From NCBI GenBank assembly GCA_036274155.1, contig DASUGH010000083.1, forward strand, positions 35,990 through 99,989: a stretch of DNA of 64,000 bases. Direction: 5' to 3'. How positions within the stretch are numbered: the stretch's first letter is position 1; each line of letters begins with the position of its first letter. The translations under genes were made by a program, and so were the position numbers. This DNA is from Gp6-AA40 sp036274155 (GTDB taxonomy: Bacteria > Acidobacteriota > Vicinamibacteria > Vicinamibacterales > UBA2999). The notes under the pieces were generated by a model. It was not told the DNA's origin. It made no database searches and was given only the letters and a program-made list of their open reading frames with translations. Shown here piece by piece: positions 8,418 through 15,675 of the stretch.

Positions 8418-8816
8418 TCACGGGCTTTTCTGCTGCAGCCACTGCCTGGCGTCGTCGATGGACGTGAACAGACGAATCGGCAATCCCCGGTTCGCCGCCA
8501 CCGTCTCGGCAAACTTCATCAGGTCGCCTTCCGCGTGCACGTCGACGAAGGCCATCGCTTCCATACGCGATGCGCCGACGGCTCCCTGTGAGGCGATCTG
8601 AAACACGTCGACAGTCCTCAGCCGCGGCCCCTCGAGGCGCTCCTCGATCAACACCCGGAAGCAGCGGCGCGCTTCGCACTCCAGCCGGAGCTGCTGGAGA
8701 TACCCAACCACGTTCTCGAGGCTGTTCACCCCGGTGACGACAGCGTGCAGGTAGTCGCCTTCGACGGCGATCGTCACCGTGTACGAACCGCTGTGCATGC
8801 CCTCGCCGACGACCAT
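8418..8816 (-). CDS. STAS/SpoIIAA-like domain protein
   Basis: A 132-residue cytoplasmic protein made of one alpha/beta domain: strand SYTVTIAVEGDYLHAVVTG, helix NVVGYLQQLRLECEA, strand CFRVLIEERL, helix GPRLRTVDVFQIA, strand MEAMAFVDV and the C-terminal FTSIDDARQWLQQ. The last segment matches the end of SpoIIAA-like STAS proteins (F-x-D/S-x-x-x-A-x-x-W-L). Such proteins are usually phospho-switched or ligand-binding regulators, but the phosphorylatable Ser is not obvious here. An alternative ATG lies at 8798. It lies downstream of an ECF sigma gene on the same strand, with a 143-bp gap, so a functional link is possible but unproven. Confidence 0.65.
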   Translation of the reverse strand: MVVGEGMHSGSYTVTIAVEGDYLHAVVTGVNSLENVVGYLQQLRLECEARRCFRVLIEERLEGPRLRTVDVFQIASQGAVGASRMEAMAFVDVHAEGDLMKFAETVAANRGLPIRLFTSIDDARQWLQQKSP

Positions 8817-8959
8817 GCGTTCGTCACTCCTGACTGCCCGGAACGGTGTCCCGAAAGCGGCCTGCTACCTATGGTACGTGCATCGGGCCTGGCTGGTTGA
8901 AGAAGATCGGCGGCGTCCACCGGATCACTGCAGGGCTGGCCAGGCGCTCAGTCGGGCTG

Positions 8960-9619
8960 TCAGAGGATTCGCGAGAGGACGCCGGCAACAACCGCGTTGC
9001 AACGCGGACGCAGGAAGCGAAACGCATTCGCTTCTGCGAGCCCGGCGTGCTGCTCCAGGTCGCGACGGAGCGCGGCCCGCGCACGCGACAAACGTGTCTT
9101 GACGACCGCCTCGCTGACATCGAGCACGTAGGCCGCCTCCTCGGTACTCAACTCCTCGACCTGCCGCAACACGAACACCTCTCGGGCACCATCCGGCAGC
9201 CGATCGATCGCCGATTCCACGAGGCGGTTCAGTTCTCCGGCGAATGCCTGGCGCTCGGGATCCGCGCCTCCGCTCGCCGCCGCGCGCGGCGCGTCTTCCT
9301 CCATCGTCATATACCTCCCGCGCCGCCGTGCGCGGGCAATTGCCTCGTGCACGGCGATGCGCGTCAGCCAGGTCGAGAACTTTGCCCGGCGATCGAACTG
9401 ATGGAGATGGCTGTAGGCGTTCACGTACGCCTGCTGCATCACGTCCTCTGACTCGCTCTCGTCCTTGACTATCGCGCGCGCCGCCCGATAAAGCCGCTCG
9501 TTGTGCCGCCGCATGAGCACTTCGAAGAGCGCCGTTTGTCCGGCGAGCACGCGGGCGACGACCTGCTCGTCCGAGAGCACGGCCCACTCTTCGACGACTG
9601 GCGCGCTGACGAGATGCAT
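8960..9619 (-). CDS. ECF-type RNA polymerase sigma factor
   Basis: A 219-residue sigma-70 family protein. Region 2 spans about 25-95 (LFEVLMRRHNERLYRAARAI, DVMQQAYVNAYSHLHQF, STWLTRIAVHEAI) and region 4 about 145-195 (LPDGAREVFVLRQVEELSTE, then the helix-turn-helix VLDVSEAVVKTRLSRARAALR). A short tail with FLRPRCNAVVAGVLSRI follows, of the kind that carries a conserved Cys in several ECF groups. No anti-sigma gene is adjacent. It lies 32 bases downstream of the dihaem peroxidase-like gene on the same strand and is probably cotranscribed with it. Confidence 0.92.
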   Translation of the reverse strand: MHLVSAPVVEEWAVLSDEQVVARVLAGQTALFEVLMRRHNERLYRAARAIVKDESESEDVMQQAYVNAYSHLHQFDRRAKFSTWLTRIAVHEAIARARRRGRYMTMEEDAPRAAASGGADPERQAFAGELNRLVESAIDRLPDGAREVFVLRQVEELSTEEAAYVLDVSEAVVKTRLSRARAALRRDLEQHAGLAEANAFRFLRPRCNAVVAGVLSRIL

Positions 9620-9651
9620 CGCTTCTCCCTGTTCGATCGCAAGCGTCCGAC

Positions 9652-10902
9652 TCAGAGTGACTTCAGGTACTCGACGAGATCCGCTTTCTGCGCGGGGGTG
9701 AGGCCCAGGCGGAACTGGCGATCGTAGTGCTCGACGACTGCGGCGAGATCGGGAGCACTGCCGTCGTGGAAGTACGGCGGGTGGGCGACGAGTCCCCTCA
9801 AGGGGGTCGTCCGGTACTGTCCCGTGGCGGATCGTGCCGCATAGTCCTCTTCCGTCCCGACCTCGCCCGGGTCATGCAGGACCGGTGCCGCGCCGCCCAC
9901 ACCGCTGAGCACGTCGGTGAAGTGCGGCGCCTGATGACAGCCGGCGCAGCCGGCGTCGCCATTGAAAAGCTGTCTGCCGCGTCTGGCGGCGTTGCGATTG
10001 AAGGCATCTGGACGCGGCTTCGGCGCCTGCAGGCTCAGTTGGTAGGCGAGCAGCGCTGGCAGCTTCGGCGTGACCATGTCGGGCGTCTGCGTGATGTTCA
10101 ACCCGATGCGTGGATCGACGAATGTACCGTGTCCGCCCATCTGGCCCACGCCTACGTAGCTGTTCCAATAGGAGATCGGACCGTCACCCGTATACGTCTC
10201 GAAGCCGACACCAAGCAGTCCATAGATCGGAGGAATCAGGACCGGAAGCGACGGCTTCTGTGGATTCAGGACGATCAGGTTGACGCCGTCGAACGCGTGA
10301 TGGCGTGCGTCGTACATGCCAGGACCCCAACGATTGAGCACGTCTCTCGTGTCAGGGTCCTTGTCGAAGAAAGGTGACAACGCAGCGATGGCGCCGACGT
10401 TCAGGTCGCGGTTCGGCCACCCGTCGAGACGCCTGCCGATGCCGGGCGCGAACGAGTCGTCCACCGTCGAGTGGCAGAGCGCGCAGGTCACGCCGACGCT
10501 GGTGAGGTGTCCGGCATCGTCTACCGTGCCCTCGAGTCCAACCACGGCATTCAGCTGCAGCAACGCCACGGTAATGGCCGGGTCATCGAGATCGACCTCG
10601 CCCGCCTTTAACGCGCGGACGATGGGACGCGGCAGCGCTTGCGAATCGACCTTGAGTCCGACTTTCAGCGCCGTGTTCGGGCTGACGGCCTTTGGAATCA
10701 CCTCGTGCATCCGCAGCACGTCTGTCCACAACTGCTCGTCGCCGAAGGTGTCGTGACGGAAGATCTCCCGACCTTCCCGTACGGCTTTTCCCTGAGGCAA
10801 TAGGGAATTACGCGCCTCGACCGATCCAGACAGACCTGACAGGGCGACCAGGATCGGAAGCGCGAACGACGCGACAACGATGAAATAGCCAACCCGGCGC
10901 AT
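9652..10902 (-). CDS. Dihaem cytochrome c peroxidase-like protein
   Basis: A 416-residue exported protein with two c-type haem motifs, CALCH at 140-144 and CAGCH at 319-323. The N-terminus is a signal or anchor (YFIVVASFALPILVALSGL). The C-terminal TTPLRGLVAHPPYFHDGSA is the conserved end of the cytochrome c peroxidase/MauG superfamily. The long segment between the haems lacks the compact spacing of classical CcpA enzymes, so it may be an oxidase or electron carrier rather than a true peroxidase. It heads an operon with an ECF sigma gene. Its upstream region shares a motif with the other sigma operon in this window (10925-10950). Confidence 0.85.
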   Translation of the reverse strand: MRRVGYFIVVASFALPILVALSGLSGSVEARNSLLPQGKAVREGREIFRHDTFGDEQLWTDVLRMHEVIPKAVSPNTALKVGLKVDSQALPRPIVRALKAGEVDLDDPAITVALLQLNAVVGLEGTVDDAGHLTSVGVTCALCHSTVDDSFAPGIGRRLDGWPNRDLNVGAIAALSPFFDKDPDTRDVLNRWGPGMYDARHHAFDGVNLIVLNPQKPSLPVLIPPIYGLLGVGFETYTGDGPISYWNSYVGVGQMGGHGTFVDPRIGLNITQTPDMVTPKLPALLAYQLSLQAPKPRPDAFNRNAARRGRQLFNGDAGCAGCHQAPHFTDVLSGVGGAAPVLHDPGEVGTEEDYAARSATGQYRTTPLRGLVAHPPYFHDGSAPDLAAVVEHYDRQFRLGLTPAQKADLVEYLKSL

Positions 10903-10924
10903 GCAGCCTCCCCGATGGCGTGGA

Positions 10925-10950
10925 CGTCGCGTCGTATGCCATCTGCAACA
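10925..10950 (-). promoter_or_regulatory. Upstream motif shared by both ECF sigma operons (copy 1)
   Basis: On the minus strand this reads TGTTGCA, ten bases, then GACGCGACG, ending 22 bases before the start codon of the cytochrome gene. The same two blocks occur at 18037-18064 before the VIT/VWA-sigma operon at nearly the same distance. A further block, CTGTAACC, lies about 30 bases upstream of this copy only. It may be an ECF promoter, possibly an autoregulatory one; this is inference from two copies. Confidence 0.45.
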
Positions 10951-11115
10951 AAGGAGTGCGCCGATCGAAAAAGGTTACAGCGCGTCAGTATGGCGACGCT
11001 TTCTTGAACGCCTCATGCATTCGTCCATTCCTCACTCCCTCATCGCTGGACCGAGTCCTGCAGAGCACGCCGCGCACTGAGCATCGCTGACTGATTTCGA
11101 GTGCGGCTCGCGCCC

Positions 11116-11178
11116 GAGCCCCGAGTCCCGAGTCCCGAGTCCCGGATCCCGAGCCCCGGATCCCGAGCCCCGAGCCCC
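11116..11178 (-). repeat. Heptanucleotide array, 9 units, right after a stop codon
   Basis: Nine perfect 7-bp units; on the minus strand these are GGGGCTC, GGGATCC or GGGACTC. The array begins three bases after the stop codon of the VWFA gene and has its G-rich strand in the sense direction. Read from the stop, the first two units are GGGGCTC. The rest of the 10903-11181 gap shows no gene; it includes a GCACTGAGCATC word also seen at about 32100. Confidence 0.95.
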
Positions 11179-11181
11179 CGA

Positions 11182-13239
11182 TCACGGCAGCACTCGAATC
11201 GCCACCAGAGCGTTCTCGGTTCCAGCGGTCACACTGACGACGTAGTCGGCAGGGGCGAGGGGCGCGAGCGTGATCTGAACGGTCCGCCAGCGCGTGCCGT
11301 CGCTGTCGGTGCGAACCGCGGTCGTCGCCGGGACGGCGAGCGGATTGCCGGCACGATCGAGAATGCGGGCGGTTCCCGCATTGTCCGACAACGCGGGTAT
11401 TTCCATCACCACACGCTCGGTCCGTCGGAAGCGGAGATCCGCCGTCGGCAGATCGCGATTGCCCGTCGTCGGACCGCGTCGGGTGAAGAGCGCACCGATG
11501 CCGGCGGCCCCCTGAGGAATCGAGAATTGGACGGTCTCGGTGGACGAGAGGGCGCCGGCGCTCAACCCCTTCGCACCAACCTGCAGCTGATACTCGCCAG
11601 GCGCGAGCGGCGCTTCCGGATGCAACTCGACGCGCACGCTCGTCATCCCGCGCGGAACCGGCACTCGCTCGGTCGTCACCGTTTTGCCTGTGGCGTCGAC
11701 GAGCGCGATATCCGCCTGCGCGCCTTCGCTCCAATCGTTTCGACCCGCCACTGTTTGTGATTCCACCACCGCCCAGATTCTGCTGACGTTGTCACCTGTC
11801 CGCGCCGCCACCTGCGCGCGCAACGGACGCTCGCGGCCGAGTGCAGAGAGCGCTGCAAGCGCCGCCTGCACGGCACTGGCCGTCGAGGCGGAGACGGCTC
11901 CCGCAGCTGCCGCGGCGCCGGACCTCGCCGCCGCCGACGCCGGCGCAGTCGGGACTGCCGTCGACGCGAGGTACCCGCGACGGGCACGCACCTCCACGCC
12001 CTTGCGCTTCACGCGCACCGACAGCTTGTGGAACTTTCCGTCCGGCTTCTGCGTGGAGTAGAAGCCGAGCAGGTAGTAGGAGCTGAGATCGTCGTTGATG
12101 CGCTGAAAGCTGGCGTCGATGTCGCTCGTGAAGACCACAGCGATGCCGTCCGTGTAGTCGGCCATCCGCAGCAGCGCGTCGTGACGAGTATTCAGGCGGG
12201 CGCGATCTTCCGTGAGGTCGATCGGGGGACACGGGCCGAAACAGGCCGCTGGTATGGGATCTTCGTCGAACACCACGACCCGGCGCGGGTCGATTGGGTA
12301 GAAGGAGGTGTTTGTGCGATTGGCGCGGTCGAGCATGTCGCGAAACCGCGGCTCGCTGCGCAGCATGCTGAGCGAGAGACGAGCGCTTTCGCACCTCGGT
12401 GTGGCGCCGACCCGCTCCGACGGCTCCACGGTCAGTCGTCCGGTCGTCGGGTTCGGGCCGATCGCCGGCGGCGGAGCCGGGCTGGAGCCGCCTCTGAGCT
12501 CCGGGGCGTCTTCGAACATACGCCAGCCATACGAGATCGTGACGACCGCCTTGCGCTCGTCCCTCTGCAGCGCGGCAAGACGGTCCACGAGCGCGTCGAG
12601 CGCATCGAACGTCAGCTGTTCCCGGCGGCGCAGGATCATCTCCTGCGCGATGACCAACGATTTGCCTGGATAGCAGTTGTAGAACTCCGTCTCCTCCGGC
12701 GTCAAATCCATGCGTCGATCGCGCCCCCAGTTCTGGCGGAGCACGTTCTCGATGCTGGAGGTGCGCGGCGTGAACGTCAGATTGCGAGGGTCCATGTCCG
12801 CGGTCATCACCGCAATCAGGTCGTCTTCCCTGATCAGGTTGTTCAGCGCTTTGATGAGCGGCGGACTTATCCCGCGTGCCCAGTTGCCGTCGACGTGGTT
12901 GCTGTCGAGGAAGAGCACGAAAATTCTGCCGGGCGAGTCGGGTGCTGGCGTTGCTGCCGCCGCCACCGTCGCCGGTTCCCGGCTGACTGCCGCCTGAGGC
13001 GCCGTGCCCGGGATCTGGCGGCGTATGCGCTCGAAGCGGTCGATCTTCTGCGGCACCCCCTGATCGGTAATCTCGACTTCGCTCGCCTGGAGATCGTCGA
13101 CAGGACGGCCGGCGACCGTCGGGTACATGTCGACGCGGATGTAGTTGGCTTCAGTGCGGAAGGGCTGGGGAGACCGATCCTGTGCGCCGAGGGTCAGCGA
13201 CCCGAGCGCGACCGCGAGTATCACGACACTCCGGCGCAT
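11182..13239 (-). CDS. Acidobacterial-type VWFA domain protein, secreted
   Basis: A 685-residue exported protein with a signal peptide (RRSVVILAVALGSLTLGAQ). The first part, FRTEANYIRVDMYPTVAGRPVDDLQASEVEITDQG, and the following von Willebrand A domain (about 100-400, strand RIFVLFLDSNHVDG, helix VLRQNWGRD, strand KAVVTISYGWRMFED) match the VWFA-related domain described from Acidobacteria (TIGR03436). The MIDAS motif is degenerate (D-S-N-H instead of D-x-S-x-S). After about residue 440 comes an Ala-rich linker and a beta-rich C-terminal domain. Function is unknown; it is thought to be surface-exposed. Its stop is followed at once by a heptad array and its start is preceded at 38 bases by the 52-unit array. 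Confidence 0.88.
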   Translation of the reverse strand: MRRSVVILAVALGSLTLGAQDRSPQPFRTEANYIRVDMYPTVAGRPVDDLQASEVEITDQGVPQKIDRFERIRRQIPGTAPQAAVSREPATVAAAATPAPDSPGRIFVLFLDSNHVDGNWARGISPPLIKALNNLIREDDLIAVMTADMDPRNLTFTPRTSSIENVLRQNWGRDRRMDLTPEETEFYNCYPGKSLVIAQEMILRRREQLTFDALDALVDRLAALQRDERKAVVTISYGWRMFEDAPELRGGSSPAPPPAIGPNPTTGRLTVEPSERVGATPRCESARLSLSMLRSEPRFRDMLDRANRTNTSFYPIDPRRVVVFDEDPIPAACFGPCPPIDLTEDRARLNTRHDALLRMADYTDGIAVVFTSDIDASFQRINDDLSSYYLLGFYSTQKPDGKFHKLSVRVKRKGVEVRARRGYLASTAVPTAPASAAARSGAAAAAGAVSASTASAVQAALAALSALGRERPLRAQVAARTGDNVSRIWAVVESQTVAGRNDWSEGAQADIALVDATGKTVTTERVPVPRGMTSVRVELHPEAPLAPGEYQLQVGAKGLSAGALSSTETVQFSIPQGAAGIGALFTRRGPTTGNRDLPTADLRFRRTERVVMEIPALSDNAGTARILDRAGNPLAVPATTAVRTDSDGTRWRTVQITLAPLAPADYVVSVTAGTENALVAIRVLP

Positions 13240-13276
13240 ACGTCACCCTCAGGCGTTGGCCGGAGCATTCTACACT

Positions 13277-13640
13277 CGGGATCCGGGGCTCGGGATCCGG
13301 GGCTCGGGACTCGGGACTCGGGGCTCGGGGCTCGGGACTCGGGGCTCGGGATCCGGGGTCCGGGGTCCGGGATCCGGGGTCCGGGGCTCGGGATCCGGGG
13401 TCCGGGGTCCGGGATCCGGGGTCCGGGGCTCGGGGTCCGGGGTCCGGGGTCCGGGATCCGGGGTCCGGGGCTCGGGGTCCGGGGCTCGGGACTCGGGACT
13501 CGGGACTCGGGGCTCGGGGCTCGGGACTCGGGGCTCGGGATCCGGGGTCCGGGGTCCGGGGTCCGGGATCCGGGGTCCGGGGTCCGGGGCTCGGGATCCG
13601 GGGTCCGGGGTCCGGGGCTCGGGATCCGGGGTCCGGGGCT
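13277..13640 (+). repeat. Giant heptanucleotide array: 52 uninterrupted CGGG+3 units
   Basis: Exactly 364 bases form 52 consecutive heptads with no insertion or deletion. Every unit is CGGGATC (11 copies), CGGGGCT (15), CGGGACT (7) or CGGGGTC (19), that is CGGG plus A/G plus CT/TC. Two degenerate units follow (to 13654). Larger blocks are duplicated: 63 bases at 13305-13367 recur at 13494-13556; 42 bases at 13347-13388 recur directly at 13389-13430; 28 bases at 13564-13591 recur at 13592-13619. G-runs of 3-4 spaced by 3-4 bases make the + strand a strong G-quadruplex candidate. The array contains no stop codon in any of the six frames. Confidence 0.98.
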
Positions 13641-13713
13641 CGAGACTCCGGATCCGACTTTCTACGTGAGGCCCTTCGATCGGGCTCACGGTGTTCAGGC
13701 ACTATCGAACGAC

Positions 13714-13811
13714 GGGTCCCGAGCCCCGGATCCCGAGTCCCGAGCCCCGAGTCCCGAGTCCCGAGCCCCGAGTCCCGAGTCCCGAGTCCCGAGTCCCGAG
13801 CCCCGAGCCCC
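13714..13811 (-). repeat. Inverted heptad array, 14 units, after the anti-sigma stop codon
   Basis: Thirteen perfect units plus one variant, on the minus strand GGGGCTC, GGGACTC, GGGATCC and GGGACCC. The array begins three bases after the stop codon of the gene ending at 13815 and is G-rich in its sense direction. It is the inverse of the 52-unit array, from which it is separated by 73 bases of unrelated sequence (13641-13713, including two degenerate units). A transcript through both could fold into a long hairpin. Confidence 0.96.
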
Positions 13812-13814
13812 CGT

Positions 13815-15164
13815 TCAGTCCGGGCGCAGTCTTGACGCCAGCGCGGCGGGATCTGCAACACCGCTCAACGTCAGCAGCACATCGCCGCGAACCGTTGACC
13901 ACAGCGGCGCAGACACCGGCTCGGGCACGAGGATACGACCCTGGTTGACACTGTTCGCCGTCGGCTGCGGAACTGATGGTGCCTGCTGCTGAACACGAGC
14001 GTTCTGCACGTCCACGACGGGAGCCTCCGCCACCACCGTCACACTCCTCGCGGGGTCTTCGCGCCGCCGTTGCACCACCTCGAGGAGAGCATCCGTGGGA
14101 AGTCTGTACACGGTGCGCACCGCTGCCCCGTCCGCGCTGATCGTGGTCAGCACTGGCGTCAATCCCTCGATGCCGTAAAGCGGCATCCCGGTTCGTACCG
14201 CTGCTTCAGCGCGTGTGATCGGCTGCCATACCGTTCCGTCGGCGGACCGCAGGAGCGCCGCATCGGCGCCGTTGACGACCATCCCGTCCACGAGGCGACC
14301 CTGGGCGGCCGCAGCTCCTGTGCCAGCGCCCGAACCGAAGCCGCCTCCCTGACCCGCCGGGACACCTCCTGCCTGTCCGCCTATCACGCCCGCGGCTCTT
14401 CCTCCTCCTCTTCCGCCTCGCCCTCCTCCACCACCGCCTCGTGGTGCGGTTGTCGCCGCGGCGGAATCCGACGGCGTGATCGCCGGCGACGGCGGTGGCG
14501 GCTCTGGTCGAGGAGGCGGCGGGGCAGGTGCTGCAGGCAGTGGCGAGGCAACGGCCGGCGCTGGCACGGGTGCCGGCTGTACAGCATCGCTCTCGGGCGG
14601 CGCGATCCTGCTGCTGCCCGATGGCTGCGACGGTCGCGCACCAGTCGTGCTCTTCGGATTCGTGCCGGCTTGCCGTGGGGAAACGTCACCAGATGGCGGC
14701 GGCGGCGCGACCGCTGACGTCGAACCCTGAGCGTTCGACGGGGTCGCAGGCTCTACGGACGATGACGGCGCCTGCTGGCTTTCAGTGGAGGGCTTGTCTG
14801 CCGGCGGCAGATCGCGCACGGCCCAGCCGAGTGCGAGCGCAAGCGCGACGCTTGCCGCCCAACTCGCCGGAACGATCCACCGGCGCACACGCGACCGAGC
14901 GCCATCGGCTCCACCATTGGATCCCGCGGCAGCGTCGCGCGCCTTCGCCACGAGGGCGTCGAACGCCGGACGGCTCGTGTCGGCCACCGGCGCAATCGCG
15001 CCGAGCAGCGCCCCGGCGCGCTCCAGCGTGGCACGCTCTTCTTCGAGCCGCGCGGCGCAGGCGGCGCACGTGTCGAGGTGTTCCTCGATCCACGCGGCCT
15101 CGAGCGGATCCGTCACCTGCTCGTCGAGCCACGCGTGGATCGTCCCGTCATCCACGTGCCGCAT
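13815..15164 (-). CDS. Zinc-finger anti-sigma-like membrane protein with tag-bearing periplasmic part
   Basis: A 449-residue protein. Residues 1-40 form a zf-HC2-type anti-sigma domain with H29-x3-C33-x2-C36 (EEHLDTCAACAARLEEE). A single membrane helix (ASWAASVALALALGWAV) follows near 95-115. The outer part is Pro/Ser/Gly-rich, then contains QGRLVDGMVVNGADAALL, a DG-x-W segment, VVAEAPVVDVQNARVQQ and VNQGRIL. These tags recur in the VIT/VWA protein of the same operon. The start MRHVDDG at 15164 overlaps the sigma gene by 17 bases; a GTG-type or more upstream start (15191) is possible. Coupling to the sigma gene and the HxxxCxxC finger make an anti-sigma role likely. Confidence 0.82.
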   Translation of the reverse strand: MRHVDDGTIHAWLDEQVTDPLEAAWIEEHLDTCAACAARLEEERATLERAGALLGAIAPVADTSRPAFDALVAKARDAAAGSNGGADGARSRVRRWIVPASWAASVALALALGWAVRDLPPADKPSTESQQAPSSSVEPATPSNAQGSTSAVAPPPPSGDVSPRQAGTNPKSTTGARPSQPSGSSRIAPPESDAVQPAPVPAPAVASPLPAAPAPPPPRPEPPPPSPAITPSDSAAATTAPRGGGGGGRGGRGGGRAAGVIGGQAGGVPAGQGGGFGSGAGTGAAAAQGRLVDGMVVNGADAALLRSADGTVWQPITRAEAAVRTGMPLYGIEGLTPVLTTISADGAAVRTVYRLPTDALLEVVQRRREDPARSVTVVAEAPVVDVQNARVQQQAPSVPQPTANSVNQGRILVPEPVSAPLWSTVRGDVLLTLSGVADPAALASRLRPD

Positions 15165-15663
15165 GTGCCTCCTCCAGCGACGCGTGTGCACTCACCAGAC
15201 GCTTCCTCGCACGGCAGAGCGTGGTGCCCACCGCGCTCACCGCCAGCCCCGTCCTCTGAGCGATCTCAGGGTAGCCGAGACCGGCGTCCCTCAACAGCAG
15301 CACCTCGCGGTCGCGCTCGCCAAGCGACTCGAGCGCGCGTCGAACCGTGGCGGCGCGCTGCTCGGCTTCCATCTCGGCAACGGGATCGATTGTCGGCGGT
15401 GCTGACACAGCTTCCGTCCTGAGCAGCGCGAGGTGCTTCTTGCGGCGCACGACCGTGCGCGCTTCGTCGCGGGCGAGATTCGCCGCCACGGTGAACAGCC
15501 ATGCGCGCGGATCGTCAGGACGGTTTCCGAGAGCACGCACGAAGACCTCCTGCGCCAGCTCTCTCGCACGGTCCGCGTCCCAGACCTTGCTGTGCAGATA
15601 CCGCACGAGGCCCGGATAGTTCTCCTCGTACAGCGCTCCCCAGTCTATTGCTGCTCTGCTCAC
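15148..15663 (-). CDS. ECF-type RNA polymerase sigma factor
   Basis: A 171-residue sigma factor: region 2 (NYPGLVRYLHSKVWDADRAR, ELAQEVFVRAL, WLFTVAANLARDEAR) and region 4 (LGERDREVLLLRDAGLGYPE, helix-turn-helix RTGLAVSAVGTTLCRARKRL). It is compact, with no extension. It sits between the VIT/VWA gene (12 bases upstream) and the zinc-finger anti-sigma gene, whose start overlaps its end. The three genes read as one operon and suggest a sigma/anti-sigma pair responding to an envelope signal. Confidence 0.93.
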   Translation of the reverse strand: MSRAAIDWGALYEENYPGLVRYLHSKVWDADRARELAQEVFVRALGNRPDDPRAWLFTVAANLARDEARTVVRRKKHLALLRTEAVSAPPTIDPVAEMEAEQRAATVRRALESLGERDREVLLLRDAGLGYPEIAQRTGLAVSAVGTTLCRARKRLVSAHASLEEAHAARG

Positions 15664-15675
15664 AATGAAACGACG

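Noticed and set aside
13277..13811. CRISPR array
   Set aside because: The repeat unit is only 7 bases with no spacers, and no cas genes are in the window.
12028..13992. Long open reading frames through the heptad arrays (for example + strand 12028-13992 and - strand 13151-13861)
   Set aside because: The four heptads contain no stop codon in any frame, so every frame stays open for 364 bases; the proteins are pure PDPGSRAP-type repeats and overlap real genes.
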